Counted from the first letter of the stretch, positions 41,903-53,961 are shown. The stretch: DNA of 64,000 nt from Acrasis kona (GCA_026419775.2 JAOPGA020000059.1:1-64000), one strand, 5' to 3'. Notes: generated from the letters alone by a model not told the origin. Program-made: numbers and translations.

Positions 41903-44900
41903 ATGGAGGATGAAATAAAAAAATTGAAGGACAATAACCACGACTTGCAAAAGAAAAGCGAAAAAAAGACCAAGAAAAAGAAGGACCAGTCAAAAGAAAC
42001 ATCATCGCGAGCCGAAATTGCTGAAAAAACAAAGAAGAGAAAGAGGGAAGAGCCAAAGGACAGACTTAAAAAAAAGAAAAACAAGGTTAAGGAACAAATC
42101 GTTGAAAATCAAGCCGATTCAAACAGAAACGAAGAGGAAGAGAAGCGCTGCTCGACTCCAACACAACACGAACATGATTTGGATGAGCTCGGTGTTATCG
42201 AGCAAGAAGCAGTAATAGAAGACTTAGATAGAGACATGAGAGAAACTTTCGACATTAACCACATAGAGGACATTGAAGATGTAGACGAAGATGTTGTTGT
42301 AGGCTCAAATCACACTATTGAAGAATTAGAGGAGGACATTAATAAACTTTTTGGTGTTCAACCCTATAACACTCTACCAGATATAGATTTTAACTTAACT
42401 GATGACGAGGCCGACCTCGATTTCGACCAAGTGGAAAGAGTGGATAAAAACTTGTTGGAAGAAATTGAATCAACAAAGAAGGAAGACGACTTAATACAAA
42501 AAGGACAGGAAGACGTAAGTTCACCTCTACATCCAATCCTCATCGTCCTTTAGCAAGTTCTTTCTGACATATCAAATCAAGTCGCGATTCCATCAAGTTA
42601 TTACCACAAATTACTGCCGCATCAAAAGACTGGACTCAAATTCCTTTGGGAAAATGTTAAAAATGATCAAGGTTGTATATTAGCCGACTACATGGGACTG
42701 GGGAAGACATTACAAGCAGTCTCCTTTGTGCATTTATATTTGAAGTTATATAAAGTAAGTAATCTTTTTACGCTCACTCACGCACGTAGAAACACACTGT
42801 GCTGGTTATAGTACCTAATTCTGTTGTGAGACATTGGGAACGAGAATTTCATAAAATGAATGAGTGGGTAGGATCGGAGGCCTTGGCGATAAAGCCACAC
42901 GTTTTAGTAAGCACTTTGACGAAGGATGAACGTTTAGAACTTTTAAGGTAACTTGATGAACATTAATTGAAAACTAACTTTCAAAGGACCTGGAGCAAAG
43001 CAGGTGGCCCGTTAATCACAAATTATGATCTGTTTCGTTCGTTAGCCTTAAGCGGCATCGCAGAATTATCGGACATCCTCACGCAGCCCGAAGTAGTCAT
43101 TCTAGATGAAGGTCATAAAATCAAGAACATGTCCGCGCGCATCAACAAGTTACTTGGTACTATGAAAACAGAGAAAAGGATCATTCTAACCGGATACCCT
43201 CTACAAAATAATTTATTGGAATATTATACAATGATACAATTCGTCAGACCCTACTTCCTCGGGCCGATCAACATTTTTTAAAACAATTTACGCCAAACCC
43301 ATCATCAAGGGTCAAGGAAGCACCGACATTCTACAGAGAAGAGTTGCGAGGAGAAGAGCGTGGTTGTTACATCAGAAGGTGTCAACGCTTGTGCTAAGGA
43401 GGGATGGACTGCTACTTGGAGATACATTACCGACCAAGACAGAATACATTATACATGTGAGATTGAGTAATGTTCAGTTTAAATTATATCAAGCATTGTT
43501 GCAAGGATTTCAGGATTTATCTAATCAATTCAAGTAATTTTCTTCTTGTTCTCTTTTTGTTCATATTGTGTGTTTAGATCTAATTTGTTTTGGTCCTACG
43601 ATGTTTTAATCTTGTTGTGTAACCATCCTGATATTTTGTCCACGTACCAATATAAGAGAAGCAAAGCAATCAAAGAGTTTCAAGAGTCAGCGTCGCAAGA
43701 GGAATTACAAGCCATGTCCGAATCAGATGCCGCCAGCATTTCTTTATTGGAGAAAATCTTATCCGATGCTCAAAAAGACTATTACAAGAGAGGAGACATA
43801 CAGAACGGAGGTAAAATTGCAATCATAATGAATATGATATGGGAGTGTAAGAATATAGGCGACCGTTTGGTCATTTTCACTCGGTCTCTGCACACCTTAG
43901 ACTTTATACAAAATACTCTGGATCGTTACAATAATAAATGTGAATCTTCTGGTGACGGTCATAAAACTATACAGTACTCCAGGTTTGATGGAAGTACTCC
44001 TTTTGATAAAAGACAAAATTTTATTGATGATTTTAATAACATAGAGTCCGGTCGTAGTAGGTTGTTGTTAGTGTCCACATTGGCCGGTGGCGAGGGAATA
44101 AATCTTCACTCTGCCAACCGAGTCGTCCTTGTCGATGTCAATTGGAATCCATCTCACGATAGTGAAGCTTGTTGTAGAGTTTATCGTTATGGTCAAAAAA
44201 AACCTGTTTCCATCTATAGACTTGTTAGTGTTGACACTATGGAGGATAACGTTTTGTCTCGCCAGCTACGAAAACAAGTCTTGAGCAGTTGGGTGATTGA
44301 CGATGGTAATTGTAATGTGGTCAATAATTTTCTAACACAAGAATCTAATAATCTCTATCAAACACCAAAGTATTTCTTACCTCCTAAGGATTCTTTGGAT
44401 TCGGATCCTCCACATGGTCACGTCGACCAGGTGGCCCAACAAGATCCTGTGATTAAAAATTTTTTGGTCAATCTGTCAAAGTTTATACATCACATTGGTA
44501 TTCATTCGAATTTGTTACAGACCGATGCTGCTGCTACTCTGTCTGAGGATGAGAAGAAGTTGGCCGAAAATGAAGAAGAATATGACCGAGTGTACAAGAA
44601 GAGAGTGACTGATGTTGATGTTGATCTTGTATCTGAAAAAGATAAAAATAAAAAGAAGAATGTTGTTGTGAGTGCTTCACAAACAATTGATTTGAAAATA
44701 TTAGAAGAACAAAAACAAGTTATTGAAAAGCAAAACAAAGACAATTTAAATCTACTCAATCGCCTCGAACAAATTGAAGAAGAAGCAGATAGTGTTGCTT
44801 CTACACCTAGAACAAGATCTAACTCCTCTTGTAGCGATATTAGCAACAATCGAGCAAGAACATCCTCAGGTGGTTCCAGGTCTTCTAATTTTATGAAAAT

Positions 44901-45090
44901 GTTAGCAAAAGAATCCAAGAGGCCTGGGGATTCTCCGACAGTACAAAATAAACAGCATACACCCAGGAGTCACCATAATCTAGAGACAGAAAAGAAGAGG
45001 TTATTGGAAAAAAATCTAACTGGCCGCACAAATAAAACAGCTGATATTGACTTGAATGAGAATAGGTATATAGACCCGGATGAGATGTAA
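41903..45090 (+). CDS. SNF2-family chromatin remodelling ATPase, ATRX-like
   Basis: Exons 41903-42514, 42554-42754, 42790-42947, 42987-43533 and 43578-45090; introns of 35-44 nt. N terminus is Lys/Glu-rich. Helicase motifs: [28 protein letters not shown] (Walker A), [10 protein letters not shown] (DEGH as in ATRX), [45 protein letters not shown] and [19 protein letters not shown] (motif VI). The C terminus is a Ser/Lys-rich coiled tail. ATRX/ARIP4-type enzymes remodel nucleosomes using ATP. No ADD zinc domain is seen. Exon 4 carries a one-base frame break in a T6 run (43274-43279): five T would read [17 protein letters not shown] regard that as a likely assembly error. It converges with the calpain gene 34 bp later. 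Confidence 0.88.
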
Positions 45091-45124
45091 ATAAATTGAG
45101 TTGTAAATGTCACGTTGTGTATTT

Positions 45125-47415
45125 TTATTTTACAGGACAAATGGTCATATTTCTGTTTGATCTAATAATGATTGTGAACTGCTCAGTGCATTCGTCTGGG
45201 GTGCTCAGGATGAGAATATATTTTGAAGTTGTCTTTAGTTCGCACTCAAACAACTTCATGTTAGAAAAAAAGACTGAATTAGCTGGAAACAAGCAGCAAT
45301 CTTTTGCCTCTAATAGCTTCATCTGATTACTGGACCACTTCTTGAATGTAGTCAAAGTCATGACGTATGGGAAAAAGGCCACACGATGATTAGGGCAACG
45401 AACAGTTATGGAAATTGTATGCTTATTAGAGGTACAGGTTGTGCTGGTGCTGTCAGCACTGGTAGTTAACAAAAACATTGGATTAGAAGAGAAAGACATG
45501 ATTGCTTTGTGAGTGCCGTTTAAAACACCAGAAAACCAAGCCCCTTTTATGCTTGTTACTTTTTCTTTTCTTGGTGCAGGTTCAAAAATTACGCCTGCAC
45601 TCTTATCACAAAACATTGTGATTTTATATTTGCCCATTGTATTTGCGTGGAACAAGCATGGAACAATTGTATATGTGTCAACATTGACAACAGGAACATT
45701 CAGTACGGTTTCAATGACTTGCCTTGTGCTACTACTTAGAGAACTACAACACACCAAATTATTTTGAGTTGCTTCGTCACCTTTGTACATGTATATACTG
45801 ATGGGTTCTTCTGTATTATTTTCAACAACGACCTCTACGTACACCCTAACTTGAAGAACATTGTTGCTTCCTTTGAGCTTTAATTTGTATTGATTATTAA
45901 ATTCAAATGTATCAGTGTATTTGGCATTACCACCTGCACTATTCATGTCCCACTCTCCATCATAACTAACATTATATTGTAATGGCGGAACTCGGCAAAT
46001 ATACAGTTCGCTGAATTGTATCTTAAAGTCAGCATAATTCATCCAGAATTGGCCTTCATCCAGTTGGTTTACAGTGAATTTTAATTTATAATCTCCCCAT
46101 CGGGGATCATTTTTATTAAATTTCCCAGACCAGTCGGAATAACCCCAAAAGTTTTTTAATTTAATGAGTCGGACGGGAGCACAGTCAAGGTTCATCTTGA
46201 CTTCTCTTACGTCAAGTATGGTGTATATGTGGTCGTGAACTATACCAACATTATTGGGCTTGGAAAGTGGATCATTTAATTTTAATTTGGAAGCAGGCAC
46301 AAGACTACAACACATCAAATGACGAAATTTTTTATACTCCAGCATGGTATCAAACGCATCAGAATTGTTTTTAATAGAGACATGATGGGCCCAACCACCC
46401 GTCAGGTGCTCCATCGCTTTGTTGATTGAATTGTGATTATAAAGATTTTGATAACCAAGGTGAACCTTTGCGTATGCTTTATGTAGTAGCGCCACCCAAA
46501 GTTCATTTTTTTGAATACTTTTTGTAAAAATAGGTTCCCACTGGTCATCACTATCAGTCAGCGCGACCGGTAACATGTCATCAATAACAATTTGTTTCCA
46601 TTTATTTTCAAGATACAAATTAACAGTATAGATCCCAAAGGAAGAATAATAATCAATGGGAGAGAATAATCTGCGGATTAATTTGGATTGACAACATACT
46701 GTGGCCATTGCAGCAAGAAAGTACGCGTCGCCTAGATCCATTCCTTGTCTAATATCGGCAGGTTCCGTTCCGGAAAAAAACAACTCGGGCTTTTCATAGC
46801 GACAAAACTCTGACGCCCTCATAAAATTAGTTTCTGATAAGTTTTTTTCTTGCACGAATTCTTCATTTCCGAGGATTGACTTTTCTGGCGGGAAGTCTGT
46901 ATCGACAAATTTCGAATTTTCCAAATGTAATTTCCTTATCACACTGCATCATGTTAGATGACGTTTAAGCTGAAAAGTACCTTGATGCTTCATTGTTTGA
47001 GGGGTAGAATGTCATTAAAAGGTTTATATGCCCTCTCTTGCTCAACGTTAGCGATAGATCGTTCTGTTTAAAAGGCACAAAGTGTGACATTTCGAGCGAA
47101 ACATCCCCGAGTAATTGTGCTTTTCCAAATAAATTCTTATGAAATACTTCCAGTAGTAGTAGACACGAGTTTATGTCCGAAATCTCCACGTTGAAAGCTT
47201 CCGTCCACTACTTTTAAGGGTTCGAAGACAACTTTTAGACTTACAGCGGGGTCCTTTGTCTTCTTGATGGTTTTAGTTTGAAATGTGCGTGTTTCGCTAC
47301 TTTCTATGACGCTTAGAATGCAATAAGGATCTGGGATTCCGTTATCAGCTTCAGCTAAATTCCTGCATCCCACAACATCGATGTCAAACTGTCCTCTCGC
47401 CCCGCTAACCGACAT
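45125..47415 (-). CDS. C2-domain calpain-like protein, catalytic Cys replaced
   Basis: Three exons: 47415-47245, 47207-46981 and 46943-45125, with 37-nt introns; about 738 aa. An N-terminal C2 domain (about 1-120; GQFDIDVVGCRNLAEADNG, DPYCIL, DPAWTEAFNVEI across intron 1) is a Ca2+/phospholipid module. A calpain protease domain follows (about 165-480). The active-site block reads QGMDLGDAYFLAAM where active calpains have GDCWF, so Cys is Ala (about residue 206). His (VHDHIYTIL) and Asn (LKNFWGYSDWSGKF) remain. Calpain beta-sandwich domains (about 500-730) complete it. It is probably a pseudoprotease acting as a Ca2+- or membrane-linked scaffold. Start MSVSGARGQ at 47415. Confidence 0.88.
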
Positions 47416-47598
47416 TTTCCTCGCACTTTTTTAGAATGAAAAGTGACACCATGAATACCAAACGGCATTTATTTACAATCATCACAAACTTGAACAATGA
47501 GTGATTGATGACCTAGTAGGCTTCATACCAAACAAATCTATTCCAACGTTTGTGAATTTTGTAAAACCAAATCAACCCTGAGGGCGCCATCTGGCATC

Positions 47599-50361
47599 AT
47601 GGCTTCACAAAGTGATGCTATTTTAGTCAATGATGTTATGTCACAGGTATCTTTAGTGTTCTACTTTGCTAATTTTCAAAGTTTCACAAATGCAGAAAGA
47701 TGGTTTTGGAGTTACAAATTTCATGCGCTTCTGAAGATGTTTCTAAAATCGAAGTGGAGTCTGATAATATTCGAAATCTCGCCCAAGAGATAATCACATC
47801 AATTAATAGCGATTACGATGTACAACAATGTAATTTGCAAAATGTACAAGAGTCAACTTCCTTAATCAGTCGCCTTCGGGCAGATATCAACCTTTTCAAA
47901 AGAAACTTGGAATTAAAAAAGGAAGAAGAGGCAAAAGAAGCGGCTAGATTAGAGCAAGAGAGACAACAAGCGCTAGCTAACGCCGCATCTGTTAACGAAA
48001 GTATAAACAGCCTAGTCGAATCACACCAAGAAGATGAGCTACAACCTGAAGTTGATTCGGAAGAATACGAACAAAATGATGATGATATGGATCAAGTCGA
48101 CTACAACCACGACAATTACAATTATGATGGAATTGATGTAAACAGAGAACCAAATTTTTCACCAATTGAAGAAAAAGAGGACAGTTTCGATGAACACAAC
48201 GATAACATTGATGATGAGTTTGAACAACGAGATGATCTTGAAAATGAGATTGAAGATGAGTTTGAGGGGTCAAACAGTCAACCACTTGAGTCAACTTCAC
48301 CTAATCAACAACACGGAGATACAAACAATAACAATGAACATTCCGTCATAAAAAAACAAATCGAGGATCTGAGGAATGAGTGCATACAAACAAGCATATC
48401 GCTGATACACAAGAGATCGCTCCGCGAGACCATTCTTTATGACCTTCAACTTTTAGAACTAAAAAAAACATCAAGATCAGATCATGAATACAAAGAACAA
48501 TCCAAACAACTTTTGGAAGCAATCAAAAACAGCATTTCACAAGAAATACAACAGTTAAAAGTCGAAGAAGTGAGGTACGAACAAGAAACAACACAATTCA
48601 TGACCATGATGAATCAGGTATGTGTCGTTTTTAATTCTTTATTTAATTTTTTATAGGAACACCAACAAACAAATAACACTAGAACACCATCCAAAAACAA
48701 AAAACATTCGTCACAACTAAACACTCCCAAGTCACTAAAAATGTTGACCCCATCACAAATTGCTGAACAAGGAGAGATTGACGATTTGGAGATCATGTAT
48801 AACAGACTAGAAGAATGCACACCTGGTAGAAAATCAACGCACAAACGCAAAATGGAACAAACGGAGGTAAGCTTACATTTTTAACGTAACCACTCACTAC
48901 CAATCAAGCTACAACAGAACAACCAACTGACACCACCTGATAAAATCAACAATGAATTAAATCCATTCCCACAACCGCCACCTCCATTCCCAGTCTTTGC
49001 GCCAATGAATCCACCACCACCTCCATTCCCAGCATGGCCGATACTCGCTTACGATCCACAAGATGTAGCAGTCAACGCAGAGTTTATCAAACTACAAAAA
49101 CTACAACAAGATCATGCACTAATGATGGATCAGTTCAATCAAAACATGAATCAATTACAACAAACATCATCAAACCATAGTCAGAATAAAAGTGAAAACA
49201 CAAGTGGAGGTGCTGGGGTTGAGTCGACTAATAATAGATCAGGAACATCCAATAATAGCACAAAGTCCACCAACACAAAAAAAAAGGATGAACCATCACC
49301 AGCAGTTTTAGCACCAAAAAAGAAATTCAACATTTCGCCAGAAACAGCAGTCAAGATCTCTTTGGAAAGGATCAGAAAGATTGAACAACAAAAGAAGGAA
49401 GAAAAGGAAAAGGAAGAAAAAAGAAGGTTAGAAAAACAAAAACAAGTATGTTTTCATTTTCATCATTTCATCATGACACACAATAGCTTGAGGAATTGGA
49501 AAGAGAACAACGAGAGATTCTAAAACAACAAAGAGCGTACGAAGAGTCGAAAAAAAACGTTGAGGATCTGATCAATGAAGCCGATCAAGAAATACCAGAA
49601 ATGATGAACGAAGAAGAGGTAATGATTTTCACACGCACGAATGTTAACATTGACAGAAGTTCAAATTATTCGACATGCTTCAAGAGGAACAACGAAAAAA
49701 AAGAGTAGAAGAGTCGCGTCGCCTAGCAGAGATTAGAGCCAAACAAAAATCAAAACAAATCGAAATCAACAAGAAGCTTGAAGAACAACTCGCAAAGGAA
49801 AAGAAGACGCTTGTTTTACAAAAGAGAGATGAAAGGCTGAAGAATTACAAGATCGCAAGCGACATTAAGAAGGAACAAGAGGAGACTCGTCTTAGAAAGT
49901 TGGAAGAAGTCAGGTTGGCCAAAGAAAAGAAAAAACATTTGGAAGAAGAACAGGTTAGTCAACTAGATGATTTTCTAACAACCAAGTAGAAGAAACTGAA
50001 GGATTCGGATAGCTTATTGAACATTACTTATCAAAATCGCATCGGACCGCCTCAGATGGCAGCACCTACAACATCTCACCACAAGTCACAATCTGCAAGT
50101 CAAAAGATTAGAGGCATACAGACGCCAAAGAATAAGGAAAGCAAGCTTATGGAAGTCACATCACCTGGCATTGAAAATCACGACGAATACATTGAACACT
50201 TTAGAAAACTTGTGGCCAACAAGAAACAAAATATAAATAACAACATTGATCTACCTGTAAAAAATAATGTTGCTGAAGATGATTCATTGCTAAATGTACC
50301 TTTATCTCCTCCTCCGAAAGAACATCTTTTTAAAAAGAAGAATTTTGGGTGGATGGGTTAA
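47599..50361 (+). CDS. Large coiled-coil protein, unknown
   Basis: Seven exons: 47599-47646, 47682-48617, 48657-48866, 48909-49445, 49487-49618, 49657-49953 and 49990-50361. All six introns are 35-42 nt and phase 0; the product is 843 aa. An N-terminal conserved-looking coiled coil (about 20-140), an acidic Asn/Asp/Glu region, a second coiled coil (about 235-325), and a Pro-rich stretch (PFPQPPPPFPVFAPMNPPPP) come first. A long Lys/Glu/Arg helix (about 500-670; KKEEKEKEEKRRLEKQK) and a basic C terminus ending KKNFGWMG follow. No named domain. The composition suggests a cytoskeletal or centrosomal scaffold (inference). The consistent phase-0 introns in a repetitive helix are notable. Confidence 0.72.
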
Positions 50362-50481
50362 TGTTGATGTAAAATAAAATGTCATTTGTTACTTTTGTTT
50401 TTTGTTGATTGTGACCGCCAGTGATGTGGACAACTTTGACACCCATTTACAATTATTATTTTGGACTAGTGACACTGACTT

Positions 50482-51810
50482 ATGCAGCATCATAACAATC
50501 TCCCGAGAGCTCTTAGCACTAGCCCATACAGACACCATAATCCAATAATACATCCACATAACCAACCCTCTATACAAATGCTTCAGCAATCTCTTCAAAA
50601 TAATTACCTTCAAAGTCAGAACGATAAATGGAGGCACCACCAATATAGTCAGCCAGTATATATACATCCTCAAAATGTGCCAGAGATGGATTTATGTAAT
50701 CAATATTTACCTCCCATGAATGCAGACCAATCACTGAAGGTCGAAGAGGATACACAAGAGAAAATAATAGACCCGCTAGAATATCTAAATCACGGCTCAG
50801 ATGAAGAAGACTCTATAGTTGAGAATCATGAAGCTCCGCTAGAAGAAAGCTCAGGCGAAGAGGTGAATGAAGACGACGAGGACGACGAAGGTGTGGTCAT
50901 GTCCAACGGAGATATAAACTTTAACTTTTTCGCCCAAACAATAAGATTCAATACCACCATTAACAGAGGTAACCTTCCAAAACATGCTGTGGAAATCCTT
51001 AAGCAATGGCTATTTGACCACTTCCAGAGACCCTATCCCACCGACGAAGAAAAAAACGAACTAGCTTCGACCACAAAACTAAATCTCACACAAGTCAACA
51101 ACTGGTTCATAAATGCTAGAAGAAGGATATGGAAGCCCATCGTCAAGAAGCAGCACCTACGTCAAGCCGGCATGACAAACACAACAAACCTCTCACATCA
51201 CTCCGTGTCAGACCCCACAACACAACCACTGCCAGTAGATCCAACAACACAAAACACATTCCCATCAGAACCAATCAACATAGACCCTACTCAAAATAAG
51301 TTACAAATAATGGAGGACGTAGAGAGACTTCGGATGGAAAACCAAGACATTAGAAGAACATTAGAAAAGAAATTCAAGGAGATGGATGCTACTTTATCAA
51401 TTTCAAAAGAACGTTCAAATCACTTGTTACGGAAGATCAACAACAATGAACAAGAAACAAAAAAACTAAAGAACGAATCCAAACAACTTTCACATCAAGT
51501 ACTTTGTTCCTACGAAGATGACATCAAAACAATTACACATCATCACAAATCATCTGCATTCACGAAAGTACGTCCAACTCCAGTCTATGAGATTTCGGAG
51601 ATTTTAGTAGGATTCTTTGCTGGGGACATTTCTGATGCTGATGATTCGGAAAATGCTCAAGAATGTGTTTCGGAAAAGAAGAAGCAACGCAAAAAGAGGA
51701 AGACAAGGGAGGAGGTGGACGGTGGTGGGGGTGATGGTGATGGGAATCCGAAAAAAACTAAAAAACAAAGGAAGAAGAATTCTGATAAAAATGTAACAAG
51801 TACTGATTAA
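50482..51810 (+). CDS. TALE-class homeodomain transcription factor
   Basis: 442 aa, single exon. An N-terminal Gln/Asn/His-rich region and acidic stretch (DEDDEGVVMSNGD) precede a homeodomain at about 160-223: RGNLPKHAVEILKQWLFDHF, then RPYPTDEEKNELASTTKLN and QVNNWFINARRRIWKPIV. The extra Pro-Tyr-Pro residues between helices 1 and 2 define the three-amino-acid loop extension (TALE) class (KNOX/MEIS/PBX relatives). WFINARRR is the DNA-recognition helix. A coiled coil (about 275-345) may dimerise the protein and the C terminus is a basic Lys/Arg nuclear tail. No MEINOX domain is recognised. Start at ATG 50482, 120 bp after the previous stop. Confidence 0.92.
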   Translation: MQHHNNLPRALSTSPYRHHNPIIHPHNQPSIQMLQQSLQNNYLQSQNDKWRHHQYSQPVYIHPQNVPEMDLCNQYLPPMNADQSLKVEEDTQEKIIDPLEYLNHGSDEEDSIVENHEAPLEESSGEEVNEDDEDDEGVVMSNGDINFNFFAQTIRFNTTINRGNLPKHAVEILKQWLFDHFQRPYPTDEEKNELASTTKLNLTQVNNWFINARRRIWKPIVKKQHLRQAGMTNTTNLSHHSVSDPTTQPLPVDPTTQNTFPSEPINIDPTQNKLQIMEDVERLRMENQDIRRTLEKKFKEMDATLSISKERSNHLLRKINNNEQETKKLKNESKQLSHQVLCSYEDDIKTITHHHKSSAFTKVRPTPVYEISEILVGFFAGDISDADDSENAQECVSEKKKQRKKRKTREEVDGGGGDGDGNPKKTKKQRKKNSDKNVTSTD

Positions 51811-51833
51811 AGTTTGAAAAATTTTAATTCAAC

Positions 51834-52258
51834 TCATCTTCTTCTTTCCGCTTGTCCCTTTTCATAAAGTTAATAAATTAAAAAATTGAACATGTTACCT
51901 TCATCATTGTTAAGAATACATCATATTCGCTGAGAGCAATCAGTAACTGTACGAACTCGCTTTCTCCACCTTCCTCTTCTTGTAGCTTCTTACAAGCGTC
52001 AAAGAATTCTTGTCCAGAAACATTCTTTGATTTGAGGAATTCTTCAAGCTTCTCTTCAAACAGTGTTCTAAACTTTTTATAAATATCTGTATATCTTTTT
52101 ATATTAGAAACATTTGGAGAAGCTACCTACATTAGTTTATTTTCGTCAGAGTCTGGATCAAAAGCTGATGCGTTATCCTCTGAAAACTTCTCGAAAGCGT
52201 TCGAGAACTCATCATCCATAAGGTACTCTTGTACTTCAGCGATTATATCTACAGACAT
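51834..52258 (-). CDS. ARL2BP: ARL2-binding protein (BART domain)
   Basis: Three exons: 52258-52131, 52094-51899 and 51857-51834, with introns of 36 and 41 nt; 115 aa. The BART fold is recognised by YLMDDEFSNAFEKF, FDPDSDENKLIYTDIYKKF, LEEFLKSKNVSGQEFF and LLIALSEYDVFLTMMK. ARL2BP binds GTP-ARL2/ARL3 and works in mitochondria and cilia; the alternative is a CFAP36-type BART protein, but the short length favours ARL2BP. The last exon encodes only GQAERRR. The ATG overlaps, on the other strand, an ATG of the next gene's frame, which bears on the choice of start there. Confidence 0.87.
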
Positions 52259-52337
52259 GATTGTTACAAAAACTATTTTTCTGAGGGCTTATTTGTTGGC
52301 CAACTTTGGAAAAATACCGGTACTAACTACAGCAGGA
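52259..52337. promoter_or_regulatory. Short divergent promoter region
   Basis: Only 79 bp lie between the ARL2BP start (52258, minus) and the second ATG of the plus-strand gene (52338). Two ATGs overlapping back-to-back at 52256-52259 cannot both be efficiently used with untranslated leaders, so I place the plus start at 52338. Confidence 0.45.
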
Positions 52338-53132
52338 ATGTCCTTGTATGAGACCAAACAGTCGATAAGAAGGCCATCAACAGCATCTTCGAATAGGAAT
52401 GAGAGTTCATATAATAACAGAAAGATAACATACAAAAATAGACCATCATCTGCGTCAGTTTCCAGAAGAATCAATAACAAAGAGCCTAGCCAGCTTTATA
52501 ACGAAAACTTTGATAATAAGAGGATTGCGGATGAAGCAAACCAGGCTGTTGGAAACGAATTTAAGCAAATGCTTGATGTCAAGTATGTGTCTGTTGCAAA
52601 TTTGTCTAATATACATAGTTCGGAAAAGCGACAAACTTTGATGAAATCTGTTTTGGAAGGTGACTATTATGGAACCGAGCAACCTAAAAAACAACCCAGA
52701 TGTAGATCTGCTCCCGGCTCGAGAATGGCTCCTAAACAGCTGAGCATTCAAATACAAAACATAGAAGAACCTGAGGAAGAACTAAACTACAGTTATTATA
52801 GAAGTCCGAAAGGAGACAGCAAGGATTTCATGCCAAGACACATGTCGACCGAGCAACAAAAGCAAGTGTTTAAACAAATAGATAATCCAAATTGGATTCC
52901 TCGCCATCTAAACAGCAAGAATCCCAATGTCAACCCAAATTCATCTTTGAAAGATTCTTTAAAGGATTCACTAAAAGAGTCCTTGAGGCTTCCAAAGTCC
53001 TTCGAAAAGAGCTTTAGCGAGTCGGTAATATCATCGAACTTGTCCTCGCCTTCGAACAAGCAGAGGCCCTCTTCAAGTTCGTCGTCTCTTAAAAAGATCG
53101 GGTGTAAGTTGGATCGTTTAAAAACCCATTAA
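52338..53132 (+). CDS. Ser/Asn-rich basic protein, unknown
   Basis: About 264 aa from ATG 52338 (MSLYETKQSIRRPSTASSNR); an in-frame ATG at 52257 would add 27 residues. The protein is disordered-looking: Arg/Pro/Ser N terminus (RPSSASVSRR), a middle block (NEFKQMLDVKYVSVANLSNI, FMPRHMSTEQQKQVFKQID) and a repeat SLKDSLKDSLKESLRLPKSF near the C terminus before poly-Ser. RPSTAS/RPSSAS blocks occur in microtubule or ciliary proteins, and the divergent partner is ARL2BP, so a ciliary or microtubule role is a guess. No domain recognised. Confidence 0.6.
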   Translation: MSLYETKQSIRRPSTASSNRNESSYNNRKITYKNRPSSASVSRRINNKEPSQLYNENFDNKRIADEANQAVGNEFKQMLDVKYVSVANLSNIHSSEKRQTLMKSVLEGDYYGTEQPKKQPRCRSAPGSRMAPKQLSIQIQNIEEPEEELNYSYYRSPKGDSKDFMPRHMSTEQQKQVFKQIDNPNWIPRHLNSKNPNVNPNSSLKDSLKDSLKESLRLPKSFEKSFSESVISSNLSSPSNKQRPSSSSSSLKKIGCKLDRLKTH

Positions 53133-53197
53133 CTTTCTAGTATCGCCAAACTTCTAGACATAGCGACATTGTTCATACTTGTCTTAAAACAATAGAT

Positions 53198-53521
53198 ATG
53201 ACTTATCAAGATAGAGAAAGACGAAAGAACTCCAAAGTCCCTGATCGTAGAGGTTACATGACTGGGTTAGCATACAGGAAACGCCCCACAACTGAACCGG
53301 AGTTTGATAAGAGCAGAAGAATTGGAGGAGTACAGGTAGCTGGATTTAAAATTAATAACAATGTAAGAGTGGAAACAACACCGTCAATGGACAAAAAGAA
53401 AAGAGGACAACAACCTGAGCCTGCGCCATCTCACCATGTCTGTTTGACGATACATAACTCAAGACACAATATTGATGCACCATCGAATATGGGGAGGAAA
53501 GTCCCCGTGTGGCCCATTTAA
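53198..53521 (+). CDS. Small basic protein, unknown
   Basis: 107 aa from ATG 53198. Lys/Arg-rich N-terminal half (DRERRKNSKVPDRRGYMTG, YRKRPTTEPEFDKSRR), then GGVQVAGFKINNNVRVE and a C terminus with HHVCLTIHNSRHNIDAPS. No signal or membrane segment. Only 65 bp separate it from the previous gene; it could be a separate small gene or a missed extra exon. No introns and an intact stop. Confidence 0.5.
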   Translation: MTYQDRERRKNSKVPDRRGYMTGLAYRKRPTTEPEFDKSRRIGGVQVAGFKINNNVRVETTPSMDKKKRGQQPEPAPSHHVCLTIHNSRHNIDAPSNMGRKVPVWPI

Positions 53522-53961
53522 ACTTTGTAACTATATTAAATCTTCACTTGTAAATACAGTGCTCAAGTTATATGGCCTCAGGATAATACTAATCTAGCTA
53601 AAAATGAATGGGTAGATTTAGAACTAGCTAGTTTAGAACTAGCTAATTCAGAATAACTTGGCGACAACAAACTCGTTGATTAGTTCCAACTCACAATCTC
53701 CATAATTTTTGCGAAACACTCATAATTAGTGCACACTATTTAGACGGATCTATTTTTATTATTTCGGTTATGGTTGTAAGACTTTTTGACTGGAAATAGA
53801 CGATTAACGTAAGAAAAATCGTTTTGTCTAAAATTACAGTAAACCCAAGCAATAAACGATTCTATAGAAATACATCCATAGAGTCTCACCAAGGGATCGA
53901 ATCAAATAATCGCTTGTCAGAAAACAAAAAGGTCCCAAAAGAATAAGAAACTATACAAATT
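53522..53961. other. Intergenic, with a short local repeat
   Basis: AT-rich 440 bp. Near 53610-53655 the segment TTTAGAACTAGCTA recurs twice in tandem-like fashion, flanked by similar pieces. No gene seen. Confidence 0.45.

Noticed and set aside
47208-47244. A frameshift inside the C2 domain of the calpain-like gene
   Set aside because: A 37-nt intron (47244-47208) joins DPA to WTEAFNVEI, the canonical C2 strand.
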